A stretch of 64,000 nucleotides of DNA from Alistipes sp. dk3624. Lineage in GTDB: Bacteria > Bacteroidota > Bacteroidia > Bacteroidales > Rikenellaceae. Positions 56,652 to 64,000 of the stretch are shown here, in pieces. The notes beneath the pieces were generated by a model. It ran no database searches, was not told the DNA's origin, and saw only the letters and a program-made list of their open reading frames with translations. The stretch is taken from the NCBI RefSeq assembly GCF_009557455.1, contig NZ_CP045651.1:1860001-1924000 (forward strand), read 5' to 3'. The stretch's first letter is position 1, and every line of letters begins with the position of its first letter. The position numbers and the translations under genes are program-made.

Positions 56652-57419
56652 ATGGGAATTAAACAGATTTTATTAAGTGTTGTGGCTATGTGTGGTATCG
56701 TCGGTGCCGGGGCAAAGCCTGCGACGGAAGTGGTTGCGCACCGCGGGTATTGGAAGGCGGAGGGTTCCGCTCAGAATTCGGTCGCGTCGTTGAAAAAGGC
56801 GATTGAGATCGGAGCCAGGGGATCGGAATGCGATGTGTATATTACGACGGACGGAGTCGTCGTCGTGCATCATGATCCGACGATCGACGGGAAGCGGATC
56901 GACGAAAGCACATACGCGGCTTTGAAAGATTGCAAATTATCGAACGGAGAAGCAATTCCGACGCTGGACGAGCTTCTTGCGATTGCGCGTAAACAGAAAC
57001 ATACGAAATTGATTATCGAGATCAAGTCGCATAATACCCAGGAGAAGGAGGCGGCGGCAGTCGATGCTGTGTTGAAACTGGTGAAAAAAAACAAGATGGA
57101 TAAGTTGGTCGAATATATTTCGTTCAGTCAAAATGTCTGCGAGCGCCTGATCGCGTTGTCGCCGAAAGCGAAGGTGGCTTATCTTGGCAGCGATCTGACC
57201 CCGAAACAGCTCTCCGACAAGGGGTATACCGGATTGGATTATCATATAGGTGCGATGCGGGCCCATGAAGAGTGGTTCGACGAAGCGAAACAATTGGGGT
57301 TGGAAGTCAATGTTTGGACCGTCGACGACGAGCCGAATATGAAATGGTTGATCGGTAAAGGCGTTACTTATATTACGACGGACGAGCCCGTTATGTTGCA
57401 GAAATTGTTGGCCGAATAG
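56652..57419 (+). CDS. Secreted glycerophosphodiester phosphodiesterase family protein
   Basis: A 255-residue PI-PLC-like TIM-barrel enzyme with an N-terminal signal peptide (MGIKQILLSVVAMCGIVGAG). Catalytic and metal residues are present: His30 in VAHRGYW, Glu59 and Asp61 in GSECDVYITTDG, and His74 in VVHHDP. The usual PENT glutamate is replaced by Gln in GSAQNSVASL, a form I recall from other Bacteroidetes members. It would hydrolyse a glycerophosphodiester or similar phosphodiester in the periplasm. It directly follows the susCD operon, so the imported glycan may carry a phosphodiester group; that is an inference only. Confidence 0.88.
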   Translation: MGIKQILLSVVAMCGIVGAGAKPATEVVAHRGYWKAEGSAQNSVASLKKAIEIGARGSECDVYITTDGVVVVHHDPTIDGKRIDESTYAALKDCKLSNGEAIPTLDELLAIARKQKHTKLIIEIKSHNTQEKEAAAVDAVLKLVKKNKMDKLVEYISFSQNVCERLIALSPKAKVAYLGSDLTPKQLSDKGYTGLDYHIGAMRAHEEWFDEAKQLGLEVNVWTVDDEPNMKWLIGKGVTYITTDEPVMLQKLLAE

Positions 57420-57586
57420 CAAAGGATCGTGTCGGATAAACGATCGTCGGTCTTCTTTTTTCGGATTTTTCGGGAAAAAGAGCGGTGGCGAGGTAAAAAA
57501 GTCGCAAGATTTTGCGGATAATTCGATTAATTTTACGAAATTTGCACTCGCTAAATCCGGTTGTGGGAGCACGATCGTTTGGATTT

Positions 57587-57659
57587 GCCACAATAGCTCA
57601 GTCGGTAGAGCATTTCATTCGTAACGAAAAGGTCGTGGGTTCGAGTCCCACTTGTGGCT
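57587..57659 (+). tRNA. tRNA-Thr (anticodon CGU)
   Basis: A 73-nt cloverleaf. The 7-bp acceptor stem GCCACAA/TTGTGGC, D stem GCTC/GAGC and T stem GTGGG/CCCAC all pair. The anticodon loop is TTCGTAA. The anticodon stem TTTCA/CGAAA has four pairs and an A31-C39 mismatch. CCA is not encoded. A terminator hairpin lies 10 bp downstream. Confidence 0.93.
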
Positions 57660-57668
57660 CAAAAGAAA

Positions 57669-57690
57669 AAGGAACGTGAAAACGTTCCTT
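57669..57690 (+). terminator. Terminator of tRNA-Thr
   Basis: 9-bp stem AAGGAACGT/ACGTTCCTT with a GAAA tetraloop and T-rich tail. Confidence 0.8.
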
Positions 57691-57761
57691 CTTCTTTTGT
57701 TTTGGCCCGGTAAGTTTGTTCTCCCTGAGGGAAAGCTTTGTTGCCGTTTTTGCGTGGGCAG

Positions 57762-57926
57762 TTATTTGCCGTTTTTGCTTTCTTCTTCGGAAAAAGCGTC
57801 CTGCACCTCTTTCTTTTTTTCTTCGTGGTCTTTCTTCGTGTAATTTTTCACGTTGTCGACGATCTCTTTTACTTCGTTCCAGAAATTTTCCTCACAAGGA
57901 TCGCATGTGTTACAATTCTCTTTCAT
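57762..57926 (-). CDS. Small Cys-rich, highly charged protein of 54 residues
   Basis: A short frame beginning MKENCNTCDPCEENFWNEV and continuing with a Lys/Glu-rich helical stretch (KKDHEEKKKEVQDAFSEEES), ending NGK. Three cysteines in CxxCxxC spacing near the N-terminus could bind metal or form disulfides. It has no signal peptide or membrane segment. It lies alone between tRNA-Thr and a decayed region. The clear start, balanced composition and Cys motif argue for a real gene, but I do not recognise a family. Confidence 0.55.
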   Translation of the reverse strand: MKENCNTCDPCEENFWNEVKEIVDNVKNYTKKDHEEKKKEVQDAFSEEESKNGK

Positions 57927-58113
57927 GGCTGTTTTATTTTATTAATGAATAATTCTGCATGAAGACATGCAAAATACGTACTACACCGGCTGCGGACAGG
58001 GAATATTCTCGGGAAAAGGGTTAGCCGACCTTTTGCCGGACGGTATCGATTTTTTGCGTTAGCGGTCGATCGGTCGGCGAAAAGCTGTAATTATGCTATA
58101 CTCTTATTTTGCA

Positions 58114-58895
58114 TTAAGAATTCGCAAGTCGCCTGTTTTTGCGGATAATATAGTGTACGAAGATCGTGGAGGGGGGAATTTCCATAATGACGCCGACATC
58201 GTTTGGGTCCGTGTGCAGATTTAACTGGCGGTAGTTCGTCCGGCTGAATTTTATCCACGGATTGTTGTGCATCGGAATTTTAAAGCGATAGACATGCTGG
58301 AGGCGGCTGTTTTTCGTTTCGTCGATCACGGAATCATCGTCCGCCGATTGGCATATATACACGTCGTTGTCGTCCGAAGAGGTGCAACAGCCGGTTGTTC
58401 CGGACGAAGGAAGAGAGCAATTCCATGGTTCGTGGGCGCCCGATGATGTCCAGCCATTTTTTCATGCCTTCGGTCGATTTGCACTCTCTCTGGTCGATGA
58501 GTTTGTCGGCTTTCGGTCTGTCTCCCGTGTAGATGTTCATGCTTCGGGGATCTTCTATTTTGTACAGGGTCGAATGTCCGCGCACGTGTCCCAGAAAATT
58601 GGATACATAATATTTTCCTTGAACAGAGACTTTGCTTTCCCGAAAGGTTCCAGCTCTGCCCGCGTTTGTCGAAATACAGGGTTCTGGCTCCTTTGCGGCT
58701 ACCTATTCGGGCGACGAGCGTGTCGTTCTGACAATGCAGGTAGTGATAGCTGGTAAATACTTGCGAGATGTCGATTTCTGAGAGTTTCTCCCCTGTTTTC
58801 GAAAAAGCGTAAAACTTATCTGTCCAGTCTCTGAAATTCGTCATGTCGAACATCCGTCTGGAGAGAATGTAGTAGGTGCCGTCGAGCAGAGTCAT
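58114..58895 (-). pseudogene. Decayed gene, frameshifted, family not recognised
   Basis: Three overlapping minus-strand frames read as successive parts of one protein. Frame 1 has MTLLDGTYYILSRRMFDM, ARIGSRKGARTLYFDKRG. Frame 2 has TLYKIEDPRSMNIYTGDRP, KKWLDIIGRPRTMELLSSF. Frame 3 has QHVYRFKIPMHNNPWIKF and ends RKNRRLANS. Frame changes occur near 58640 and 58375. The repeated strand-turn pattern (FYAFSKTGEKLSEIDI, DTLVARIG) suggests a beta-propeller protein such as the six-bladed secreted proteins of Bacteroidales, but this is uncertain. No credible 5' end or signal peptide is left. The stretch 57927..58113 next to it shows nothing recognisable. Confidence 0.6.
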
Positions 58896-58916
58896 CGAAC
58901 CCAGGTCCAGGTCGCA

Positions 58917-59254
58917 ATCGACATAGACTATACCGAAATTATTCCGCCGATATATAAGGACATTGATTTTTACAAGAATGGGCTGGGCATTATACAGGAC
59001 TTCGACGACATGTAGGCTCTGGTGTTGAGCAGCGGTGAAATAACGCCTTTTATATATACTTATATCCCGGATGAGAACGGCAATTATTATATCGTCGTTG
59101 ACGGCGATCCGTATGACGGTAAAAAATTCGGTTTGATGAATGCTAAAGGGAGATATTGATACCGCCCATCTACGACGGGATGGACAACCGGATAACCAAT
59201 CCTTACTATTCGGATGGGTGGGTAGGGGGAGTCGCCAAGACTTATTCTACATAA
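58917..59254 (+). pseudogene. Remnant of a WG-repeat protein gene
   Basis: The plus strand reads DYTEIIPPIYKDIDFYKNG and then stops (TAG at 59013). It resumes in the same frame with PDENGNYYIVVDGDPYDGKK and FGLMNAKG, stops again (TGA at 59157), and continues one frame over with EILIPPIYDGMDN to a TAA at 59252. The IIPPIYxxxD and KxGLMNAKG elements are the hallmark of WG (KWG) repeats. The start is missing. Two stops plus a frameshift make it a pseudogene. It abuts the 5' side of the decayed minus-strand gene. Confidence 0.7.
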
Positions 59255-59310
59255 GATTCTCAGGTAAACGAGGCGCCGGTTCAAATCAAAGATCTCGTAA
59301 TACTTCCATA

Positions 59311-59350
59311 AGACAGACAAGGCTCTCATATATGAGAGCCTTGTCTGTCT
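59311..59350. repeat. Perfect 40-bp palindrome next to initiator tRNA gene
   Basis: Two perfect 20-base arms (AGACAGACAAGGCTCTCATA and its complement) with no spacer, 3 bp from the 3' end of the tRNA-fMet gene. It can fold as a long hairpin and probably ends tRNA transcription, though no good T run follows on the minus strand. Confidence 0.85.
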
Positions 59351-59353
59351 TAG

Positions 59354-59426
59354 TAGCGGGGGAAGGACTTGAACCTCCGACCTTTGGGTTATGAGCCCAA
59401 CGAGCTGCCAACTGCTCCACCCCGCG
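59354..59426 (-). tRNA. Initiator tRNA-Met (anticodon CAU)
   Basis: A 73-nt cloverleaf starting CGCGGGG. The first acceptor position is unpaired (C1 against U72). The anticodon stem carries three consecutive G-C pairs (TTGGG/CCCAA) with loop CTCATAA. These two features are the classical initiator identity marks. The D stem GAGC/GCTC and T stem pair (one G-U). CCA is not encoded. Confidence 0.93.
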
Positions 59427-59598
59427 GTATTATGGTACAAAGATAACCAAAAAAAACAAATCCGCAAAAAATATCGGCTTTATTTGGCGCGTGCCGAAGG
59501 GGTGTTGCGCACAATAGGCTGGTTGTTATTTGTTTATATCGAATATGGAATGATTGCGTGCCGGATTGCCGGATGCGGCGCACCGGTTTCCAGACGCT

Positions 59599-60375
59599 TT
59601 ATCCGAAAATCAGGTTCAGTACGTAAGCCAGCCGATAACCGCCTTTGAGCAGTTGCTTTTCGGCCAGCAGGTTGCCTTCGTAGCGTTCCGTGTCGGAAAG
59701 TTCCGTGTCGGGTCTTACGATGTCGTAAGCGACGATGCAGTTGCGGGCATTGTCGCTCACCCACTCCCTGGGAGTCCCGCTGACCATTTCGGCCTTTTCG
59801 GCTTTCGAACAGCGATCCAGTTGTTCGCACCATTCCGTAACGCTCCATGCGTGGGGGCCGAGCGAAGGCATGTCGTCCCATACGCTGTGGAACAGAATCG
59901 CCTCGCCGTCCACTTTCAGCCAGTAGTTCGACGGGCGGTAATTGTAAATGACGTGAGCCGGACAGTGCATGTCGGGCAGGAAGTGAACCAGGTGTTTGAT
60001 CAGCAGCAATACGGTCGAATCGTCCATGCTCTTGTACTTGCCATCCTTCATCCGGTCGATCGCTTTTTCTACGGCCATCAGCGCATCGCCTGGGAAGTCG
60101 CCTTCCGCATATTCGAAATCCTTGTTGACCGGAACGCAATGGTCGAACCATTCGTTCGAGTAGCCGCTTTTGGTAACGTAGCCGAGGTAGTCCATCCACG
60201 AGGCGTAATAGATGATGTCGTGTCCTTCGAGGTATTTGGCGATGTTCTTTTTCGCTTTTTTTGTCATGTTTTGTTGTGCGATGGCCGCCGAAATGTCGTG
60301 GCCCAATTTGTTCCATCCGAACGAAGAGAAAGGAACGGCCGCCAGCAGGAACGCCGCGATCAGAAGTTTCTTCAT
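59599..60375 (-). CDS. Secreted S1/P1-type nuclease
   Basis: A 258-residue zinc-dependent nuclease for single-stranded nucleic acids, exported to the periplasm. The signal peptide MKKLLIAAFLLAAVPFSSFG is cut before Trp21, which must become the N-terminus because Trp1 and His6 are zinc ligands in P1 nuclease; here WNKLGH gives exactly that spacing. Further ligands lie in ASWMDYLG (Asp), EWFDHCVPVN (His) and HFLPDMHCPAHV (His, Asp, His). Length fits the family. It could supply nucleotides or phosphate. It is transcribed alone. Confidence 0.9.
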   Translation of the reverse strand: MKKLLIAAFLLAAVPFSSFGWNKLGHDISAAIAQQNMTKKAKKNIAKYLEGHDIIYYASWMDYLGYVTKSGYSNEWFDHCVPVNKDFEYAEGDFPGDALMAVEKAIDRMKDGKYKSMDDSTVLLLIKHLVHFLPDMHCPAHVIYNYRPSNYWLKVDGEAILFHSVWDDMPSLGPHAWSVTEWCEQLDRCSKAEKAEMVSGTPREWVSDNARNCIVAYDIVRPDTELSDTERYEGNLLAEKQLLKGGYRLAYVLNLIFG

Positions 60376-60492
60376 AGCGCTTTTTATATATTCGGGTTTA
60401 ACGATGATTTCATCGTAAAGATAGAAATAATTCGGACTGCGACGATGTTTTGCTCGGATTTCCGGCCGAAAAAAGACATTCCGGTTCCGATA

Positions 60493-61392
60493 TCAGCAGG
60501 GAGGATTGCATCCCGGGTCGTCGCACGTCTCTTCCGGCCGTTCGAATTCCAGGGTGGCGTGGGTGATTCCCGTGTGTTCGAGCAGGTGTTTGATCCGGTG
60601 CTTGAGCGCTGGAATTTGTTCCGTGTCGCGAACGGCGATGTGGGCTGTCAGGGCGTTCTCGGTCGTGCTGATGGCCCAGATGTGCAGGTGGTGGACGTTT
60701 GCGATTCCGGGGTCCGCATCGAGGATCTCTTTCCGGATCCGCTCGCTGTCGATCCCGGTCGGGACGCCGTCCAGCGACAGACGCAGGCTGTCGTGCAGCA
60801 AATGCGCGGTCGAGATCAGGATGACTACGGCGATCACCATGCCGATGATGGGGTCGATGACGTACCATCCCGTAAAACTGATGACGATGCCCGAAATCAG
60901 TACGCCGACCGAAACCAGCGTATCGGCCGCCATGTGCAGGTAGGCGCCTTTGACGTTCAGATCTTTCTCCTTGTCTTTCAGAAATAGCCATGCGGTAAAG
61001 GCGTTGATGACGATTCCCACGCCGGCGACCCAGGCGACGCTGCCTCCGGCGATCGGAGTCGGATTTTTCAGCTTGTCGATACTTTCGGCAAAGATGACGC
61101 CGACGGCCACCAGCAGGATACATGCATTCAGCAGCGAGACCAGCACCGTGCTTTTTTTGTATCCGTAAGTGTATTTCGGGGTCGGTTTCAGCCGGGCGAG
61201 CCGGAATGCCAGCAGCGATAGGACGAGGCTGACGACGTCGCTCAGGTTGTGCCCCGCGTCGGAGATCAGGGCGACGGAGTCCAGAAAGAGTCCCGCGCCG
61301 AACTCGACGGCTACGAAAACCAGATTCAGCAGAATGCCCAGTATGAAAGCCCGGTTCAGGTGATCGACCGAATGATTGTGCGTGTGTGCCAT
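60493..61392 (-). CDS. Cation diffusion facilitator family transporter
   Basis: A 299-residue inner-membrane exporter for divalent metal such as zinc. It has six hydrophobic segments. The metal-site motifs are DAGHNLSDV in segment 2 and HMAADTLVSVG in segment 5, giving the HxxxD/DxxxD-type tetrahedral site. The C-terminal cytoplasmic domain follows (VHHLHIWAISTTENALTAHI). A short His run at the start (AHTHNHSVDH) and a Cys-rich end (CDDPGCNPPC) may help metal capture. It is a single gene on the minus strand. Confidence 0.93.
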   Translation of the reverse strand: MAHTHNHSVDHLNRAFILGILLNLVFVAVEFGAGLFLDSVALISDAGHNLSDVVSLVLSLLAFRLARLKPTPKYTYGYKKSTVLVSLLNACILLVAVGVIFAESIDKLKNPTPIAGGSVAWVAGVGIVINAFTAWLFLKDKEKDLNVKGAYLHMAADTLVSVGVLISGIVISFTGWYVIDPIIGMVIAVVILISTAHLLHDSLRLSLDGVPTGIDSERIRKEILDADPGIANVHHLHIWAISTTENALTAHIAVRDTEQIPALKHRIKHLLEHTGITHATLEFERPEETCDDPGCNPPC

Positions 61393-61485
61393 GATGTTTT
61401 GTTTTATAAGCAGGGCAGCCGGCTCTTCGGAAGAAGGGCCGGCTGCCTGTATGTTTAAGACGGAACAGCCGTCTCCCGTTCCGGT

Positions 61486-62466
61486 TTAGATCGAAAGCGT
61501 TCTCAGCGTATTCAACAGCTCCCGTTTGATCGGTTTCTGGTTTTTGATCGCTTTGCTGAACGGGATGTAAACCAGTTCATCGTTCTGGATGCCGACCATT
61601 ACGTTGCGCTGGTCTTCGAGCAGGGCGTTGATGGCGGCTTCTCCGAGCCGGCTCGCCAGAATCCGGTCGCTGGCCGACGGCGAACCGCCGCGCTGAATGT
61701 GTCCCAGGATCGTTACGCGGACATCGTACTGCGGAAATTCGTTCTTGACCCGTTCGGCCAGTCCGATGGCGCCGCCGGTCAGTTCGCTTTCGGCCACCAG
61801 GACGATGCTGCTGTTCTTCGATTTGCGGAATCCCTGTTGGATGAATTCGCCCAGTTGGTCGACCTCCGTCGCGATTTCCGGGATGATGGCCGCTTCGGCT
61901 CCCGAAGCGATGGCTCCGTTCAGCGCGAGGAATCCGGCTTCGCGGCCCATGACCTCGATGAAGAAAATGCGTTCGTGCGAGGTCGCCGTGTCGCGGATCT
62001 TATCGACCGATTCTACGATGGTGTTCAGAGCGGTATCGTACCCGATGGTCGTATCGGTGCCGAACAGGTCGTTGTCGATCGTTCCCGGCACTCCTACGAT
62101 CGGGAAATTGTATTCGGAAGCGAAAATCCGCGCTCCGGTCAGCGACCCGTCCCCGCCGATTACGACCAGCGCCGAGATGCCGTGCTTTATGATGTTGTCG
62201 TAAGCGATCTTCCGGCCTTCCGGCGTCCGGAACTCCTCGCAGCGCGCAGTTTTGAGGATGGTTCCTCCCTGCTGGATGATGTTGCTGACATTCTGGGTCT
62301 GGAACGGAATGATCTCATCGGTTATCAGGCCTTTGTATCCTCTCATGATCCCTTTTACGTCGAATCCGTTGTAAATAGCCGCCCGCGTCACGGCGCGGAT
62401 GGCCGCATTCATACCCGGGGCGTCTCCGCCCGACGTCAGAATACCCACGCATTTCTTTCCTTCCAT
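61486..62466 (-). CDS. pfkA: ATP-dependent 6-phosphofructokinase
   Basis: Commits fructose-6-phosphate to glycolysis. The 326-residue product has [19 protein letters not shown] at the N-terminus, the ATP site GGDGSLTGA and the catalytic [12 protein letters not shown] (Asp as base). The first glycine-rich segment GDGS indicates ATP rather than pyrophosphate use. An in-frame ATG at 62490 exists, but the start at 62466 has a consensus AGGAGG seven bases upstream and is chosen. Confidence 0.95.
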   Translation of the reverse strand: MEGKKCVGILTSGGDAPGMNAAIRAVTRAAIYNGFDVKGIMRGYKGLITDEIIPFQTQNVSNIIQQGGTILKTARCEEFRTPEGRKIAYDNIIKHGISALVVIGGDGSLTGARIFASEYNFPIVGVPGTIDNDLFGTDTTIGYDTALNTIVESVDKIRDTATSHERIFFIEVMGREAGFLALNGAIASGAEAAIIPEIATEVDQLGEFIQQGFRKSKNSSIVLVAESELTGGAIGLAERVKNEFPQYDVRVTILGHIQRGGSPSASDRILASRLGEAAINALLEDQRNVMVGIQNDELVYIPFSKAIKNQKPIKRELLNTLRTLSI

Positions 62467-62473
62467 AATCGTT

Positions 62474-62479
62474 CCTCCT
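62474..62479 (-). promoter_or_regulatory. Strong Shine-Dalgarno site of pfkA
   Basis: AGGAGG on the minus strand, 7 bases before the pfkA ATG at 62466. It rules out the longer start at 62490. Confidence 0.75.
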
Positions 62480-62503
62480 TTTCGGTTCAATCTTTATCCG
62501 TTA

Positions 62504-62511
62504 CAAAAATA
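62504..62511 (-). promoter_or_regulatory. -7 element of the pfkA promoter
   Basis: TATTTTTG on the minus strand, an exact TAnnTTTG match, 37 bp before the chosen start. The -33 element is unclear. Confidence 0.5.
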
Positions 62512-62582
62512 GTAATTAATCAATTCCCCTGCACATTGGATGCCTGATTTTTTGAACGGAAAGAAAAGAAGAAACCGGAACG

Positions 62583-62948
62583 TTAATTCCGGTTTCTGCG
62601 GTTCAGAATAAAGAAAATTCCTGCGAAGATGAAAAGAAGGGGGAAAATGATCTTTTCGAACGGGATATCCAGGCACAGCCGGTCGACCAGCAGCAGCAGG
62701 ATTCCGATCGCCGTGACGATGCCGCCCGGGATCCACCGGCTCAGCGAAAGCAGGTAGGTTCCGATCAGAACGACCAGCATGTGCCAGGAGAAGATCAGCT
62801 CGAATGCGCTGTCGGATAGCAGCCCGAAGTTGTTCAGCAGCCACAGGATGCCTGCGAGGATCAGGATGATCCCGATAAAAAGATTGCGCGGACGGATTAT
62901 TTCAACCGTTCGGTTGCGTCCGGGTTTGTCGTTTTCGATGATTTCCAT
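62583..62948 (-). CDS. Small four-segment membrane protein, LiaI/LiaF-TM (DUF5668)-like
   Basis: A 121-residue inner-membrane protein with about four hydrophobic segments (NLFIGIILILAGILWLLNNF, FSWHMLVVLIGTYLLSL, GIVTAIGILLLLVD, IIFPLLFIFAGIFFIL) and charged ends. The pattern is that of the LiaI/LiaF transmembrane domain found beside PspC proteins. It lies 70 bp downstream of the PspC-domain gene on the same strand, so both may belong to one envelope-stress operon. The family assignment is by topology and context. Confidence 0.72.
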   Translation of the reverse strand: MEIIENDKPGRNRTVEIIRPRNLFIGIILILAGILWLLNNFGLLSDSAFELIFSWHMLVVLIGTYLLSLSRWIPGGIVTAIGILLLLVDRLCLDIPFEKIIFPLLFIFAGIFFILNRRNRN

Positions 62949-63018
62949 GCCGATGGTAGTTATTGGGTTATGTCGGGTCGGCCGTCGGGATCTGCCGACG
63001 CGCCCCCCGTTTTCCGTT

Positions 63019-64000
63019 TTATTCCGTATAATATTCGATGCGAACGGTGTCGGTGGCCGTCGAGTCGCCTATCGAAACCGTTTCGACGCGCACCGTATCG
63101 TTGACGATCGTCGGAGTCGGGATGACGGTCACGCTCCGGGTTACATTGAAAAAGAGTTCGATGTTGTCTTTTCGCACCGCTTCTTCCAAGCGGTCGTAAT
63201 TCCTTACGACGTATACGCCGATATAGATCAGGATTAGAATCCAGATACCGAACAGCACGGACAGGGTCGTTTTCCGACTCGGCAGGTCGAAAACCAGTTT
63301 CATCAGCAGGTAGATGACGATGAAAACCGGCAGGACGAACACCAGCAGCAACAGGATCACCAGCAGGACGCTCTGGGTGCCGGCGATGTGGAACGGCATT
63401 CCGACGATCGATCCGCCGATCAGGAATGAAATGACGGCGACGACGGCTGCGATGATGCTCAGCGCCAGAATGCCGCCTACGATCAGAACGAAGGCCTTGA
63501 TGCAAAACAGCAATACCCGGCCCAGAACATAAAGCAACTCGGAAAATACCGAGGCCGTCCGTTCGTTTTTCGGCGAAGGATGGGCGCTGTTCAGATCTTC
63601 GCTGATGTTACGGTGGATCGACGAGGCGGTGATTTTTTCCCCGCTCATCTCCAGCCTTTGGCGCGGCGTGCGCGCTTTCGGGATCGAGAACCACAGGATC
63701 AGGTAGAGCAGGGAACTGACGCCGATCAACACCCCGAAAAATCCGCAAAACATATTCAGAAACGGGATGACGCTGATGCAGACCAAGATCAACAGCGGCG
63801 AGCAGAAAATCAGGCGCACCAGGGTCGGGTCTACCCGGAAATAGGTGGCCATTCCGTTGCACACGCCGCCGAGTTTGGCTCCGTCGGGGTTGCGGTAGAG
63901 CCGTCGCGCGAAGTTGTCGGACGGAACGCTGTCTGCCTGAATGTTGTCTGCCGGCGTGCGCGTATCCATGTCGGGCAGACCCAGTTGGCCGATAATGGTA
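63019..64000 (-). CDS. PspC-domain membrane protein, 5' end outside the window
   Basis: Phage-shock-protein-C-like membrane protein. The visible part has the PspC domain (RRLYRNPDGAKLGGVCNGMA, then YFRVDPTLVRLIFC with a membrane segment), further membrane segments, and a Thr/Val-rich end. ATG 63969 exists, but the frame is open through to the window edge (IIGQLGLPD just before it). This matches Bacteroidetes PspC proteins that carry an extra N-terminal domain ending in a similar phrase. It is therefore probably a longer gene cut at 64000. It likely senses or counters membrane stress. Confidence 0.8.
   Translation of the reverse strand, partial: TIIGQLGLPDMDTRTPADNIQADSVPSDNFARRLYRNPDGAKLGGVCNGMATYFRVDPTLVRLIFCSPLLILVCISVIPFLNMFCGFFGVLIGVSSLLYLILWFSIPKARTPRQRLEMSGEKITASSIHRNISEDLNSAHPSPKNERTASVFSELLYVLGRVLLFCIKAFVLIVGGILALSIIAAVVAVISFLIGGSIVGMPFHIAGTQSVLLVILLLLVFVLPVFIVIYLLMKLVFDLPSRKTTLSVLFGIWILILIYIGVYVVRNYDRLEEAVRKDNIELFFNVTRSVTVIPTPTIVNDTVRVETVSIGDSTATDTVRIEYYTE

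Noticed and set aside
58367-58756. Plus-strand frame of 129 codons in the decayed island
   Set aside because: The minus strand in this stretch reads as natural protein in successive frames; the plus frame looks like its mirror.
57587-59426. Direct repeats of tRNA 3' ends that would mark an integrated element
   Set aside because: I looked for copies of the tRNA-Thr and tRNA-fMet 3' ends inside the interval and found none, so no attachment sites are claimed.

Overview
The window is a stretch of Bacteroidales chromosome, most like Alistipes or another Rikenellaceae genus. This placement is an inference. It rests on two SusC/SusD pairs beside a hybrid two-component regulator, on promoters of the Bacteroidetes form TTG-N20-TAnnTTTG, on the DUF4271-hemD-rnpA-yidD gene order, on a fumarate reductase/succinate dehydrogenase of the C-A-B type, and on generally high GC with few Shine-Dalgarno sites. 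No IS element, prophage or CRISPR array was seen.

Layout. From 1 to 25.3 kb the window is housekeeping. It carries citrate synthase, deoxyribose-phosphate aldolase, an ECF sigma / membrane anti-sigma / outer-membrane protein operon, dapD-birA, a prolyl oligopeptidase, a UDP-glucuronate decarboxylase-like epimerase, sdhCAB, and a plus-strand run (5-formyl-THF cyclo-ligase, small membrane protein, S41 peptidase, orphan histidine kinase, DUF4271, hemD, rnpA, yidD). A minus-strand run follows (degenerate M23 protein, dxr, rseP, radA).

From 25.6 to 57.4 kb lies one large carbohydrate locus. A plus-strand module (sugar nucleotidyltransferase, aldose 1-epimerase, MFS sugar permease) leads into a secreted glycoside hydrolase (GH) 71/99-like protein. 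It converges on a minus-strand operon with four paralogues of that protein plus a GH106-like lipoprotein. Upstream of the operon is a hybrid two-component sensor/regulator. Divergent from the regulator are two consecutive SusC/SusD pairs and a secreted glycerophosphodiester phosphodiesterase. The inferred flow is glycan capture and import by SusC/D, periplasmic cleavage by the five GH71/99-like enzymes and the GH106-like enzyme, monosaccharide uptake by the MFS permease, and anomer and nucleotide-sugar handling by the epimerase and nucleotidyltransferase. The substrate is unknown; a rhamnose-containing glycan, perhaps with phosphodiester substituents, is only a guess.

From 57.6 to 59.4 kb, between tRNA-Thr(CGU) and initiator tRNA-Met, is a small accessory patch. 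It holds a tiny Cys-rich protein gene, two decayed genes placed head to head, and a perfect 40-bp palindrome. From 59.6 kb to the end are an S1/P1 nuclease, a cation diffusion facilitator, 6-phosphofructokinase, a small membrane protein and a PspC-domain protein cut by the window edge.

The most interesting part is the five-member GH71/99-like array. Its C-terminal domains are near-identical in DNA and mosaic between copies, while the catalytic domains have diverged.
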